Shown in pieces: positions 45,003 to 54,358 of a stretch of 64,000 nt of DNA. A model generated the notes under the pieces. It did no database searches. It saw nothing but the letters and a program-made list of their open reading frames with translations, and was not told the origin of the DNA. The position numbers and the translations under genes were made by a program. Origin of the DNA: JADKAC01 sp964492065 (lineage in GTDB: Bacteria; Bacteroidota; Bacteroidia; Chitinophagales; BACL12); NCBI GenBank assembly GCA_964492065.1, contig CAZBHH010000009.1, positions 35,967-99,966 of the forward strand, read 5' to 3'. Numbering within the stretch: the first letter of the stretch is position 1; the number at the start of each line of letters is the position of its first letter.

Positions 45003-45032
45003 TTTGGAGTGGTATCTATTTTTTTATCTTTG
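45003..45032 (+). promoter_or_regulatory. Promoter of metK
   Basis: TTTG 45003-45006, 18-base spacer, TATCTTTG 45025-45032, 18 bases before the ATG at 45051. The leader is too short to house a SAM riboswitch. Confidence 0.65.
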
Positions 45033-45050
45033 CCGCCAAACAAGATTACA

Positions 45051-46355
45051 ATGCCATATTTATTTACGTCCGAATCAGTAAGTGAAGGACATCCCGATAA
45101 AATTGCCGACCAGATATCCGATGCGTTAGTTGATAATTTTCTCGCATGGGATTCCGAGTCGAAAGTAGCCTGCGAGACATTGGTCACCACCGGGCAGGTG
45201 GTACTGGCGGGTGAAGTAAAGAGCAAAACCTATTTAGATGTACAGGAGATAGCCCGCGAGGTGATCCGCAAAATCGGATATACAAAGAGCGAGTATATGT
45301 TTGAAGCCAATTCATGTGGAATCTTATCGGCTATACACGAACAGAGCCCCGATATCAACCAGGGCGTGGAAAAGAGCAATAAAAAAGAACAGGGCGCCGG
45401 CGACCAGGGGATGATGTTCGGCTATGCCATCAATGAAACCTCCGACTACATGCCGCTGGCATTGGATATATCACACCGGCTATTATGGGAATTGTCGCAG
45501 ATTAGAAAAGAAGGCAAGGTAATGACCTACCTGCGACCCGATGCCAAGAGCCAGGTGACTATTGAATACGGCGATGACAATAAAGCACAGCGGGTGCACA
45601 CCCTGGTGATTTCCACCCAACACGACGATTTTATCAAGCCGGCAAACAGTTCGCCAGCGGCTAAAAAAGCCGCAGAGAAAAAGATGCTTGAAAAAATCTA
45701 TGCAGATGTGGAAAATTACCTGCTGCCCCGCACGATTAAAAAGCTTTCCAAACCGGTACAAAAACTATTCGACAAGAAACATATTTTACACGTGAACCCC
45801 ACCGGTGTATTTATCATCGGCGGGCCGCATGGCGACAGCGGGTTAACCGGTCGAAAAATTATCGTTGATACCTATGGCGGTAAAGGGGCTCACGGCGGTG
45901 GCGCTTTCAGCGGTAAAGACCCTTCAAAAGTGGACAGGTCGGGCGCCTATGCCGCCAGGCATATCGCAAAAAATATGGTGGCTGCCGGCGTATGCGATGA
46001 AGTGCTCGTTCAGGTAGCCTATGCCATCGGCGTGGCCAAACCTGTCAGCCTGCACGTGAATACGTATAATACCGCAAAAGTAAACATGACCGACGGCGCC
46101 ATCAGCGAATTGATTGCGAAGATATTCGACATGACACCCTACGGAATCGAAAAGCGGTTTAAACTGCGCACGCCCATCTACTCCGAAACTGCCGCTTATG
46201 GGCATATGGGCCGCAATCCGCACAAGGCTACCAAAGTGTTTAAAAAAACTGAAAACGGCGTCAAAATTGAAAAGACAGTGGAGGTGGAATTGTTCCCCTG
46301 GGAAGAAACTGAGAAGTACAGCGCCGTAATCAAGAAGGCATTTAAACTCAAATAA
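45051..46355 (+). CDS. metK: S-adenosylmethionine synthetase
   Basis: 434 residues from ATG 45051 (MPYLFTSESVSEGHPDKIADQISDA is the standard start; the frame to 45009 runs through the promoter). Makes SAM from methionine and ATP. Motifs: GAGDQGMMFGYA (ATP-binding), GGPHGDSGLTGRKIIVDTYGG (P-loop-like), GGAFSGKDPSKVDRSGAYAARH. A ~40-residue Lys-rich insertion near 205-245 makes it longer than the ~385-residue E. coli enzyme; similar insertions occur in related bacteria. Convergent with rpoD, 13 bases apart. Confidence 0.97.
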   Translation: MPYLFTSESVSEGHPDKIADQISDALVDNFLAWDSESKVACETLVTTGQVVLAGEVKSKTYLDVQEIAREVIRKIGYTKSEYMFEANSCGILSAIHEQSPDINQGVEKSNKKEQGAGDQGMMFGYAINETSDYMPLALDISHRLLWELSQIRKEGKVMTYLRPDAKSQVTIEYGDDNKAQRVHTLVISTQHDDFIKPANSSPAAKKAAEKKMLEKIYADVENYLLPRTIKKLSKPVQKLFDKKHILHVNPTGVFIIGGPHGDSGLTGRKIIVDTYGGKGAHGGGAFSGKDPSKVDRSGAYAARHIAKNMVAAGVCDEVLVQVAYAIGVAKPVSLHVNTYNTAKVNMTDGAISELIAKIFDMTPYGIEKRFKLRTPIYSETAAYGHMGRNPHKATKVFKKTENGVKIEKTVEVELFPWEETEKYSAVIKKAFKLK

Positions 46356-46368
46356 TTCCAGGTTCGGA

Positions 46369-47235
46369 TTACCCGAGATAAGTCTTCAGGAAATTACTGG
46401 TTGTTGTCTTGCGCAACCTGCGGATAGCCCTTTCCTTGATTTGGCGGACACGCTCGCGGGTGAGTCCGAATTTCTCGGCTATTTCTTCCAATGTGAACGG
46501 CTGGTTGCCGTTCAATCCGAAGTAGGCGGCAATAATTTCTGCCTCGCGGTATGACAACACTTTCAAGGCACGGCCGATCTCTTCTCGCAGCGAATCATTG
46601 ATGAGCTCCTTGTCGGGATTGGAGTTGGAGTCCTTATCCATTAAAAAATCTATCATAGTGCCTTCTTCATCGCTGTTGATCGGCGCATCCATACTCACAT
46701 GTTTGATATGCCCGTAAGCGATATCCTTCAGATCGCTGTCTTTCAGTTCCAGTATTTCTGCCAGTTCTTCCAATGTCGGTTCCCGTTCCATCTCCTGCTC
46801 CAGCGCATGTGCCAGCCTGTTCAGTTTCGTATAGCTGCCAATTTTGTTTAATGGCATACGCACCAACCGCGACTGTTCGACTATGGCTAACATAATGCTT
46901 TGCCGTATCCACCACACTGCATACGAAATAAATTTAAACCCTTTGGTTTCATCGAAGCGCTGCGCCGCTTTTATCAAACCCACATTGCCTTCATTAATGA
47001 GATCGGCGAGGGATAATCCCTGCCCCTGGTATTGCTTGGCTACAGAAACGACGAAGCGAAGATTCGATTTGGTAAGTTTTTCCAGGGCTTGTATATCGCC
47101 TTCATGAATGCGCCTCGCCAACAACACTTCTTCATCGGCGGTTATCAGCGGGATCTTTGCTATATCGCTTAAATACTTCTCGAGAGAATCGGATTCCCTG
47201 GCAGTAATAGAAGCTGAAATTTTCAATTGCCTCAT
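46369..47235 (-). CDS. rpoD: Primary RNA polymerase sigma-70 factor, short Bacteroidota type
   Basis: 288 residues; region 1.1 and the long non-conserved region are absent, as in the phylum's primary sigma. Region 1.2 (SLEKYLSDIAKIPLITADEEVLLARRI), region 2 (NLRFVVSVAKQYQG, LINEGNVGLIKAAQRFD, FISYAVWWIRQSI), region 3 and region 4.2 (EEIAEKFGLTRERVRQIKERAIRRLR) are intact. This sigma class recognises TTTG / TAnnTTTG promoters, matching those found throughout this window. Convergent with metK; upstream lies the pnp terminator. Confidence 0.95.
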   Translation of the reverse strand: MRQLKISASITARESDSLEKYLSDIAKIPLITADEEVLLARRIHEGDIQALEKLTKSNLRFVVSVAKQYQGQGLSLADLINEGNVGLIKAAQRFDETKGFKFISYAVWWIRQSIMLAIVEQSRLVRMPLNKIGSYTKLNRLAHALEQEMEREPTLEELAEILELKDSDLKDIAYGHIKHVSMDAPINSDEEGTMIDFLMDKDSNSNPDKELINDSLREEIGRALKVLSYREAEIIAAYFGLNGNQPFTLEEIAEKFGLTRERVRQIKERAIRRLRKTTTSNFLKTYLG

Positions 47236-47286
47236 CAGTAATTAAGGATTTAATGGTTAAGTAATACTGAGCTGCGTTGATAAAGG

Positions 47287-47333
47287 TAAAAAAAAATTAC
47301 GGGCATTGCAGAAAGTATCCACAATGCCCGTAA
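47287..47333 (-). terminator. Intrinsic terminator after pnp
   Basis: Read on the minus strand: perfect 12-bp stem (47322-47333 with 47297-47308), 13-base loop, then a run of nine T. Confidence 0.85.
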
Positions 47334-47356
47334 ATAATTAAAATACTTTATAGCTG

Positions 47357-49489
47357 TTATGCCTTTGGTTCGGCCTTATGCGGCGGACGCTCCAATAACA
47401 CCTTCCGGGACAGGCGGAATTTGCCGGTCTTCTTATCCACTTCAATCAGCTTCACCTTCACCGCATCGCCTTCTTTCATAATGCCGTCTAAGGTCTGCAA
47501 CCTTTGCCAGCTCACTTCCGAAATATGCAATAACCCTTCCTTCCCGGGAAGGAATTCAACAAAGGCGCCGAATTCCACAATTTTCTTAACCTTGCCATCA
47601 TACACCTCGTTCACCTCGGGTATTGCAGTGATTCCTTTGATCCTGGCTTTTGCCTTCTCGATACTCTCCTTATCGGGAGATGCTATGTCGATGACGCCGT
47701 GGTCGTTCACCTCTTCGATATTGATGGTACAGCCCGTTTCACGCTGCATTTCCTGGATTATTTTTCCTCCCGGCCCAATCACCGCTCCAATATATTCACG
47801 CGGAATAAGTATCTGTTCGATGCGGGGCACAATCGGCTTGTAATCGGCACGTGGTTCGGTGATTGTCTTTGACATTTCGCCCAGTATATGTAAGCGGCCG
47901 CGTTTTGCCTGCAACAACGCTTCTTTAACCACATCGTAATTCAGGCCATCCACTTTAATATCCATTTGAGTTGCCGTAATGCCGTCGGCCGTTCCCGCAA
48001 CTTTAAAGTCCATATCTCCCAGGTGGTCCTCATCGCCGAGTATATCCGAAAGGATGGCATAGCGGCTCATTCCCTGTTCGGAAATTAAACCCATTGCGAT
48101 ACCGGCAACCGGTTTTTTTACTTTTACTCCTGAGTCCATCAAAGCGAGCGAGGCTGCACAAACTGTAGCCATGGAAGACGAGCCGTTGGATTCTAAAATA
48201 TCGGATACTATGCGGATGGTGTAGATATTATCTTCCGGCAGAACGTATTTTACCGCACGCAGCGCCAGGTTGCCATGGCCTATCTCCCGCCTGCCGGTAC
48301 CACGCATCGGCTTGGCTTCGCCGGTGGAGAACGGCGGGAAGTTATAGTGCAACAAGAACTTGGATTCGCCTTCAAACACCACGCCGTCTATGAGCTGCGC
48401 ATCTAACTTCGTTCCCAGTGTTACGGTAGTGAGCGATTGTGTTTCACCACGGGTAAAAATCGCCGACCCGTGTGTAGAAGGCAGGTAGTCCACTTCGCTC
48501 CAAATCGAGCGAATTTCATCCAACTTTCTGCCGTCGAGTCGCTGCCTGTCGGAGAGTATCATCTCCCGCATCACCTCATATTGCAGGTCTTCGTAATAGC
48601 GCTTTGCAAATTTGGCCTTCTCCTCACGCAGCTCTTCGGGAAAGGATTCGATATACGCAGTAATAATTGCCTTAAACGCTTCGCTGCGCTCTTGTTTGGA
48701 AGATCCGGAATACGCAACGGCTTTTACTTTTTCCCGCAAATCGTTTTTCAACTGTGTGCGCAATTCCTCATCGTGGGTTTCATGGTTGTAAACCCGTTTC
48801 TCGGTCTTGCCGGTTTCCTGCGTCAACATATTAAGCACTTCGCAATGCTTTTTGATCTGCTCGTGGGCAAACTTTATCGCCTCCAGCATATCCATTTCAT
48901 CCACTTCTTTCAATTCGCCTTCCACCATCATGATATTATCTGAGGTACCTGCCACAATCATATCGATATCGCTGGTTTCCATTGAAGAGTGCGGCGGGTT
49001 GACTACAAACCTGCCATTAATGCGCCCCACCCGCACCTCGGAGACCGGGCCGTTGAAAGGTATATCCGAAACAGCCAATGCCGCAGCGGCTGCAAGGCAG
49101 GCGAGTGCATCGGGCAATATATCTTTATCCAGAGAAATTAAAGTGACCAGCACTTGCGTTTCGGCGTGATAATTTTCGGGGAACAACGGCCGCAATGCCC
49201 GGTCGATTAACCGGCTGATTAATATTTCGTATTCCGACGGCCTGGCCTCCCGCTTTAAAAATCCACCGGGGAATTTTCCGGCGGCGGCATATGACTCCCG
49301 GTAATCTACCGTCAACGGCATAAAGTCCACATCTTCCTTTGCCTCCGGGGCTGAGACTACTGTGCCCAGCAACATGGTCCCGCCTTGCCGCACGACAACC
49401 GAACCGTCTGCCTGCTTTGCCAATTTGCCGGTTTCAATTTCTATAAATTGACCGTCGCTTAATTCAATTCTTTTATTAATAATGTTCAT
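47357..49489 (-). CDS. pnp: Polyribonucleotide nucleotidyltransferase
   Basis: 710 residues. Phosphorolytic 3'-5' exoribonuclease and degradosome-type enzyme. Two RNase PH halves (first with FLKREARPSEYEILISRLIDRALRPLF, second with GTRREIGHGNLALRA and SNGSSSMATVC), an all-helical linker, a KH domain (REYIGAVIGPGGKIIQEMQRETG) and an S1 domain (YDGKVKKIVEFGAFVEFLPGKEGLLHISE). Downstream of rpsO on the same strand, the conserved rpsO-pnp order, with a hairpin between. Confidence 0.97.
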   Translation of the reverse strand: MNIINKRIELSDGQFIEIETGKLAKQADGSVVVRQGGTMLLGTVVSAPEAKEDVDFMPLTVDYRESYAAAGKFPGGFLKREARPSEYEILISRLIDRALRPLFPENYHAETQVLVTLISLDKDILPDALACLAAAAALAVSDIPFNGPVSEVRVGRINGRFVVNPPHSSMETSDIDMIVAGTSDNIMMVEGELKEVDEMDMLEAIKFAHEQIKKHCEVLNMLTQETGKTEKRVYNHETHDEELRTQLKNDLREKVKAVAYSGSSKQERSEAFKAIITAYIESFPEELREEKAKFAKRYYEDLQYEVMREMILSDRQRLDGRKLDEIRSIWSEVDYLPSTHGSAIFTRGETQSLTTVTLGTKLDAQLIDGVVFEGESKFLLHYNFPPFSTGEAKPMRGTGRREIGHGNLALRAVKYVLPEDNIYTIRIVSDILESNGSSSMATVCAASLALMDSGVKVKKPVAGIAMGLISEQGMSRYAILSDILGDEDHLGDMDFKVAGTADGITATQMDIKVDGLNYDVVKEALLQAKRGRLHILGEMSKTITEPRADYKPIVPRIEQILIPREYIGAVIGPGGKIIQEMQRETGCTINIEEVNDHGVIDIASPDKESIEKAKARIKGITAIPEVNEVYDGKVKKIVEFGAFVEFLPGKEGLLHISEVSWQRLQTLDGIMKEGDAVKVKLIEVDKKTGKFRLSRKVLLERPPHKAEPKA

Positions 49490-49512
49490 TGTAAAAAAAT
49501 AAGTTAATGAAT

Positions 49513-49550
49513 AAAAAAAGGCTATGCTTTTTAACTAACCTGCATAGCCT
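49513..49550 (-). terminator. Hairpin terminator/attenuator between rpsO and pnp
   Basis: Minus strand: perfect 9-bp stem (49542-49550 with 49519-49527) followed by about seven T. It would end most rpsO transcripts or limit readthrough into pnp. Confidence 0.8.
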
Positions 49551-49569
49551 CTTTTTGCCAGTTATTATG

Positions 49570-49842
49570 TTAACGTCTGATACCGAGTTTCTCAATGAGC
49601 GCCCTGTACCCCACGATATCATTTTTCATCATGTAGTTGAGGAACCGGCGCCTCTTACCTACCAGCATCAACAGGCTGCGCTTAGTCGCATGATCCTTCT
49701 TATTCTCTTTCAGATGCTCGGTTAAGTGATTGATGCGCTCGGTAAACAATGCTATCTGCGATTCCACCGAACCGCTGTTGTTTTCAGAACCTCCGTATTC
49801 CTTATAAATTTTTTTCCGCTTTTCAGCTGTTAATGTAGCCAT
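49570..49842 (-). CDS. rpsO: 30S ribosomal protein S15
   Basis: 90 residues, normal S15 length. Binds 16S rRNA helices 20-22 early in small-subunit assembly. Motifs: SVESQIALFTERINHLTEHLK and RSLLMLVGKRRRFLNYM. Located directly upstream of pnp as in most bacteria. Confidence 0.97.
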   Translation of the reverse strand: MATLTAEKRKKIYKEYGGSENNSGSVESQIALFTERINHLTEHLKENKKDHATKRSLLMLVGKRRRFLNYMMKNDIVGYRALIEKLGIRR

Positions 49843-49868
49843 GTAAATTCTATTCTATTTAAGGACGG

Positions 49869-49876
49869 CAAAGATA
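49869..49876 (-). promoter_or_regulatory. -7 box (TATCTTTG) for rpsO
   Basis: Exact TAnnTTTG on the minus strand, 26 bases before the rpsO start codon. No clear -33 element. Confidence 0.5.
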
Positions 49877-49929
49877 GACAAGAAAGATGTAAATTTAAAA
49901 AAGCGCATTTCTCAAGGCGCCAATCCGCT

Positions 49930-50775
49930 CTAACTTCTGAAGTAGCGCAACAGGTTGGCAATCTCCTCTTTCAGCTTTTTGCGCTCGACAATTAAGTCCA
50001 GGAACCCCGTTTCCAACACAAATTCACTCTGCTGGAAGCCCTTTGGGAGGTCTTTTTTGATGGTTTCTTTCACCACCCGTGGCCCCGCAAATCCAATCAG
50101 GGCTTTGGGTTCGGCCATATTGATGTCGCCCAGCATGGCATAACTGGCAGTGACGCCTCCGGTGGTGGGGTCGGTACACAGCGAAATATACGGGAGCCGG
50201 TGTTTGCTCAGCACCGTCAGTTTAGCGGCGGTTTTAGCCATTTGCATCAGCGAAAAGCCGCTTTCCATCATGCGGGCGCCCCCCGATTTGGAAATGATGA
50301 TTAAAGGAGACTTGGACTGAATGGCCAGATCAATGGCCTTGCTGATCCGTTCGCCGACCACTGCGCCCATTGAACCACCGATAAACTCGAAGTTCATGCA
50401 GGCTATCGTCACCGGGTGCCCGTCCAGATTCCCGTGCCCTACACTGATGGCATCGGTGTATTCCGACTTGCCGTAGGCTTCCTGTAACCGCTGTTCATAG
50501 GGCTTCAGGTCCACAAATTTCAATGCGTCTTTCGAGAGGATATTCTCGAAGTGCAATGTGTATTTCCCCTCGTCAAACAATATAGAAAAATATTCCCGTG
50601 AGCCTATGCGCCCGTGGTACTGGCAGTTGGGGCAACACCATATATTATCCTCGTAAGCCTTTACGGTAGTGGTTTTTTTACAATCGGGACACTTATACCA
50701 AATGCCTTCAGGCGTGTCGATCTTTTCCTTGGTAGAAGTTTGAATACCCTCTTTTTTCCTGTTAAACCAGCTCAA
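49930..50775 (-). CDS. accD: Acetyl-CoA carboxylase carboxyltransferase subunit beta
   Basis: 281 residues. N-terminal zinc ribbon with Cys29, Cys32, Cys48 and Cys51 (KCPDCKK ... WCCPNC), then the crotonase-like carboxyltransferase core: GHGNLDGHPVTIACMNFEFIGGSMG, SKSGGARMMESGFSLMQMAK, CTDPTTGGVTASYAMLGDI. Works with AccA to transfer the carboxyl from biotin to acetyl-CoA in fatty-acid synthesis. Likely monocistronic here; the aldolase upstream ends 76 bases before its start. Confidence 0.97.
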   Translation of the reverse strand: MSWFNRKKEGIQTSTKEKIDTPEGIWYKCPDCKKTTTVKAYEDNIWCCPNCQYHGRIGSREYFSILFDEGKYTLHFENILSKDALKFVDLKPYEQRLQEAYGKSEYTDAISVGHGNLDGHPVTIACMNFEFIGGSMGAVVGERISKAIDLAIQSKSPLIIISKSGGARMMESGFSLMQMAKTAAKLTVLSKHRLPYISLCTDPTTGGVTASYAMLGDINMAEPKALIGFAGPRVVKETIKKDLPKGFQQSEFVLETGFLDLIVERKKLKEEIANLLRYFRS

Positions 50776-50822
50776 GGTGATTCTGTTTAATTTCTCCTCC
50801 GCAAAAGTGCATGTAGGGAGGA

Positions 50823-50830
50823 CAAATGTA
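50823..50830 (-). promoter_or_regulatory. Candidate -7 box (TACATTTG) for accD
   Basis: Exact TAnnTTTG on the minus strand, 47 bases before the accD start. Confidence 0.4.
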
Positions 50831-50850
50831 TAAAATAATTTAACTGCCCG

Positions 50851-51921
50851 TCAGGCAATGGTCACCTCATCGCTCAGGTACACGTCCTGGATGGCATTTA
50901 AGATTTCCACGCCTTCCCGCATCGGTCGCTGGAATGCCTTGCGGCCGCTGATCAGCCCCATACCGCCGGCCCGTTTGTTAATCACCGCGGTGGTAACTGC
51001 CTCAGCGAGGTCGGAGGCACCGGAAGAAGCGCCGCCGGAATTTATCAGGCCGGCCCTGCCCATGTAGCAGTTTACCACCTGGTAGCGGCACAGGTCCACC
51101 GGATGGTCAGTGGTCAATTCGGTGTAAATGCGCTTGTCATTTTTGCCGTAGGGCGATTCCTTCGTGTTCAAGGCCAGGTACCCGCCGTTGTTTTCAGGCA
51201 GTTTTTGCTTGATAATATCGGCTTCTATGGTTACACCCAAATGGTTGGCCTGCCCGGTGAGGTCGGCCGACAGGTGGTAGTCTTTATCCTTTTTAAATGC
51301 GGGATTGCGCAGGTAACACCACAGAATGGTAGCCATACCCATCTCATGTGCCATTTCGAAAGCCTTGCTCACTTCCTGGATTTGCCGGGTGGATTGGTCC
51401 GAACCAAAATAAATGGTTGCCCCGACGGCAATCGCCCCCATGTCCCAGGCGGATTTAATGGAAGCAAACATGATCTGATCAAATTTATTCGGGTAGGTCA
51501 AAAATTCATTGTGGTTGATTTTCACGATAAACGGAATGCGGTGTGCATACTTCCTGGCAACCATTCCCAGCCCGCCAAATGTGCTTGCCACGGCATTACA
51601 ACCGCCTTCAATACTCAATTTCACAATATTCTCCGGGTCGAAATACAAGGGATTGGCAGCGAACGATGCCCCTGCGGAATGCTCGATGCCCTGATCGACG
51701 GGCAAAATGGATAAATACCCCGTATTGGCGAGGCGGCCGGCGCCGTATAAGGACTGCAGGCTGCGCAGTACCTGCGGGTTGCGGTCGCTGTGCATCCATA
51801 CTCTTTCAATAAAATCCGGACCGGGTAAATGCAATAAATCTCTGGAAACAGTTTTACATGTGTGATTGAGCAGATATTCCGCTTTATCTCCCAACAAGTT
51901 GCTGATAGTATGTTTTGACAT
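50851..51921 (-). CDS. fbaB: Class I fructose-bisphosphate aldolase (FbaB/DhnA type)
   Basis: 356 residues. Schiff-base aldolase of the DhnA/archaeal type, cleaving fructose-1,6-bisphosphate. Visible: ILPVDQGIEHSAG at the start of the barrel, PFIVKINHNEF, GAIAVGATIYFGSD, and GRAGLINSGGASSGASDLAEAVTTAV with the phosphate-binding Gly-rich loop and GGMGLISGRKAFQRP. Metal-independent type. Separate transcription unit with its own promoter. Confidence 0.95.
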   Translation of the reverse strand: MSKHTISNLLGDKAEYLLNHTCKTVSRDLLHLPGPDFIERVWMHSDRNPQVLRSLQSLYGAGRLANTGYLSILPVDQGIEHSAGASFAANPLYFDPENIVKLSIEGGCNAVASTFGGLGMVARKYAHRIPFIVKINHNEFLTYPNKFDQIMFASIKSAWDMGAIAVGATIYFGSDQSTRQIQEVSKAFEMAHEMGMATILWCYLRNPAFKKDKDYHLSADLTGQANHLGVTIEADIIKQKLPENNGGYLALNTKESPYGKNDKRIYTELTTDHPVDLCRYQVVNCYMGRAGLINSGGASSGASDLAEAVTTAVINKRAGGMGLISGRKAFQRPMREGVEILNAIQDVYLSDEVTIA

Positions 51922-51949
51922 AGTTAGTGTTTTAATACTTTGATTTACG

Positions 51950-51957
51950 CAAATATA
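51950..51957 (-). promoter_or_regulatory. -7 box (TATATTTG) for the aldolase
   Basis: Exact TAnnTTTG on the minus strand, 28 bases before the start codon. Confidence 0.5.
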
Positions 51958-52084
51958 AGAATGCTGATTTCGGAATCACAGTACTGCACTATCGTTTTTC
52001 CTTGATTAGTGCTTTCGGCAGCCGCGGTTTGCGGGTGTTTCATTGCTATCCCCTCATTCGGGCAGCGCCCTTATCGCCAGCACA

Positions 52085-52121
52085 CAAAACAATGCAGAAA
52101 CGGGCAATCCGTTTCTGCATT
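52085..52121 (-). terminator. Intrinsic terminator after the S46 peptidase
   Basis: Perfect 13-bp stem (52109-52121 with 52091-52103), 5-base loop, followed on the minus strand by a TTGTTTTG tract, 12 bases past the stop codon. Confidence 0.8.
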
Positions 52122-52133
52122 GCAGGCATTGTG

Positions 52134-54323
52134 TTATTTTACAATTACCAATTCATCGATGATATTCTTGGCGCCGCCGAGTTTATCGATGATAAAGAGC
52201 ACATACCGGATATCCACGTTAATGGTGCGGTTCATATGCGGGTCGAAGATATAATTGCCGGGAGCGCCTTCGTAGTTACCGTCGAACGCCAGGCCGATGA
52301 TATGCCCTTTGCCGTTCATGATCGGGCTGCCGCTGTTGCCGCCGGTAATATCGTTGTCCGATAAGAAACATACGGGCATTCTGCCGTATTCATCGGCATA
52401 CGGGCCGTAATCTTTTGACAGGTACAGCTGGTAGAGTTTTTCCGGAACGACAAATTCTTCATCGCTATTGTCCATTTTCTCAATGACGCCGTCCAGATAT
52501 GTAATGGCGTTATAATACACCGCATCGCGGGGCGAAAAGGGAATAACCTTGCCGTAGGTAAGGCGCATGGTAAAATTGGCGTCGGGATAAAATTCCACAT
52601 CGGGATACATCTGCATCTGCGCTTTCATATATAAGCGGTTTAACGCATTTATTTGCCGGTGGGCAGATGAAAACTGCGGACGGATAACCATGGCATTGCT
52701 ATACAGGTCATGATAATAAGCGTACAGCGGATCTGCGTTCAATTTTTTTGCGCTCGGTTTATCTAAAAATGCATTGAAATTTTCGGCTGTTGCAATTATG
52801 GAAGTTGCGTAGGCATTGCGTGTCCAGGTGTCAATTTTCTCATTGTCATCCGCTCCCTTTGTCTTGGCCAAAATATCCTTCAATCCCTGCGGTTTTTGAT
52901 CTTCCGTCAATTTATCGTTCAGCAGTTTTAAGAAGGCAGCCGTTTTATTGCGCTCCACCACCGGATAGGAGCCTGCCAGTGATTCTCCATACTCACTGCG
53001 CATCGATTCAATTGTCTCTTTGAGTTCTGTTTCGTCGGCATCCTTATCGGCCAGCATATCCGCCAGGCCGGATAATCCCCTGGTGATATTGCCCTGTTCG
53101 CTGAGCACTACGGCATAAATTTTATAGTAGTATTGCTTATTCACGGCGCTCAGATTGCTGTACGCCGATTTAAAATCCGCCATGAGAGATCCGTATTCTT
53201 TCTGCGTTTCAGCGGGCTGGGTACTCAACCAACCTTCAAAGGCATGCTCCTCGTTTTGTTTATAGGCAACGGCATCCAGCAATTTCGTCATACCGGCAAC
53301 CTGGCCTTTGTATAATTTTAACGCATTCATCAGGCTGGAATAATCCGGGGCCAGATCGAGGCGAGTAGCTACATCCTTATCCATTTCGGATTTCATGGCA
53401 CGGGTAGCGACTGTAAATGCATCAATCTGTGCGGGGTTACTCTCTTCAATAACCTCACGCATTGCATAACTGCTGAGATATCTTTCGGTGGAGCCGGGGA
53501 AACCCATGATCATGGTAAAATCTCCATCCTGTATTCCGCTGATATCTACCGTTAAAAATTTATTCGGCTTATAAGGCACGTTGCTTTCGGAGTACGCTGC
53601 CGGTTCATTATTCGCATCGGCATATACACGGAAAATCGAGAAGTCGCCGGTGTGCCGCGGCCACATCCAGTTGTCGGTATCGCCGCCAAAATTGCCGATA
53701 GACGCCGGCGGTGTTCCCACAAGGCGCACGTCATCGTATTCCTTTCTGTAAAAAATAAAGTATTGATTTCCGTTAAACATGGGCTCAACAGAGACAATCA
53801 AACCGCTTGCCTCAGTCTCCCGGTCGGTTATCCTGGTGATAATTTCACTTACTTTCAGTTGCCTCGCTTCGTTGTCTAACCCCGCAACGAACGGAAGAAT
53901 TGAATCCGAAATATTATAGGCACGCACCAACATCTGTACGAACAGTCCTTCAATCGGAATTTCTTCGGAATAATTTTTTGCCCAGAACCCGTTGTCGAGG
54001 TAATTGTTTTCGGGTGTACTCACTCCGGCAATCGCATCGTAGCCGCAATGGTGATTGGTAAAGACTAATCCGTTGGCGGAAACAAACTCACCGGTACAAA
54101 AACCGCCAAATACCATCACCGCATCTTTTAAACTCGGCTTATCCAGGCTGTATATGTCTTCAGCGGTAAGTTCAAACCCGAGTTTCTTCATTTCCTGTAA
54201 ATTGATATCGGTTATTACTGATACCAGCCACATGCCTTCATCGGCCATCGGATGCGGAATAGAAGCTCTTCCGGCGAATGGAATTAACAGAAGGGATATG
54301 CATAATAATTTCAGCTTTTGCAT
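52134..54323 (-). CDS. S46-family dipeptidyl-peptidase (DPP7/DPP11 type)
   Basis: 729 residues. Signal peptide MQKLKLLCISLLLIPFAGRAS. Chymotrypsin-like double beta-barrel with a large helical insert: catalytic His in LVFTNHHCGYDAI (about 87-99), FGGDTDNWMWPRHTGDF downstream, and the nucleophile Ser in GGNSGSPIMNGKGHIIGLAFDGNYE near residue 650. S46 enzymes remove dipeptides from peptide N-termini in the periplasm and support growth on protein. I cannot decide DPP7 versus DPP11 specificity from the sequence alone. Own terminator downstream. Confidence 0.95.
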   Translation of the reverse strand: MQKLKLLCISLLLIPFAGRASIPHPMADEGMWLVSVITDINLQEMKKLGFELTAEDIYSLDKPSLKDAVMVFGGFCTGEFVSANGLVFTNHHCGYDAIAGVSTPENNYLDNGFWAKNYSEEIPIEGLFVQMLVRAYNISDSILPFVAGLDNEARQLKVSEIITRITDRETEASGLIVSVEPMFNGNQYFIFYRKEYDDVRLVGTPPASIGNFGGDTDNWMWPRHTGDFSIFRVYADANNEPAAYSESNVPYKPNKFLTVDISGIQDGDFTMIMGFPGSTERYLSSYAMREVIEESNPAQIDAFTVATRAMKSEMDKDVATRLDLAPDYSSLMNALKLYKGQVAGMTKLLDAVAYKQNEEHAFEGWLSTQPAETQKEYGSLMADFKSAYSNLSAVNKQYYYKIYAVVLSEQGNITRGLSGLADMLADKDADETELKETIESMRSEYGESLAGSYPVVERNKTAAFLKLLNDKLTEDQKPQGLKDILAKTKGADDNEKIDTWTRNAYATSIIATAENFNAFLDKPSAKKLNADPLYAYYHDLYSNAMVIRPQFSSAHRQINALNRLYMKAQMQMYPDVEFYPDANFTMRLTYGKVIPFSPRDAVYYNAITYLDGVIEKMDNSDEEFVVPEKLYQLYLSKDYGPYADEYGRMPVCFLSDNDITGGNSGSPIMNGKGHIIGLAFDGNYEGAPGNYIFDPHMNRTINVDIRYVLFIIDKLGGAKNIIDELVIVK

Positions 54324-54358
54324 TACAATATTTTTTATGTATTAAATTATTCCGGCTG

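Noticed and set aside
44975..45050. SAM riboswitch before metK
   Set aside because: The likely promoter leaves about 18 bases of leader, too short for any known SAM aptamer, and no pseudoknot or helix pattern is visible.
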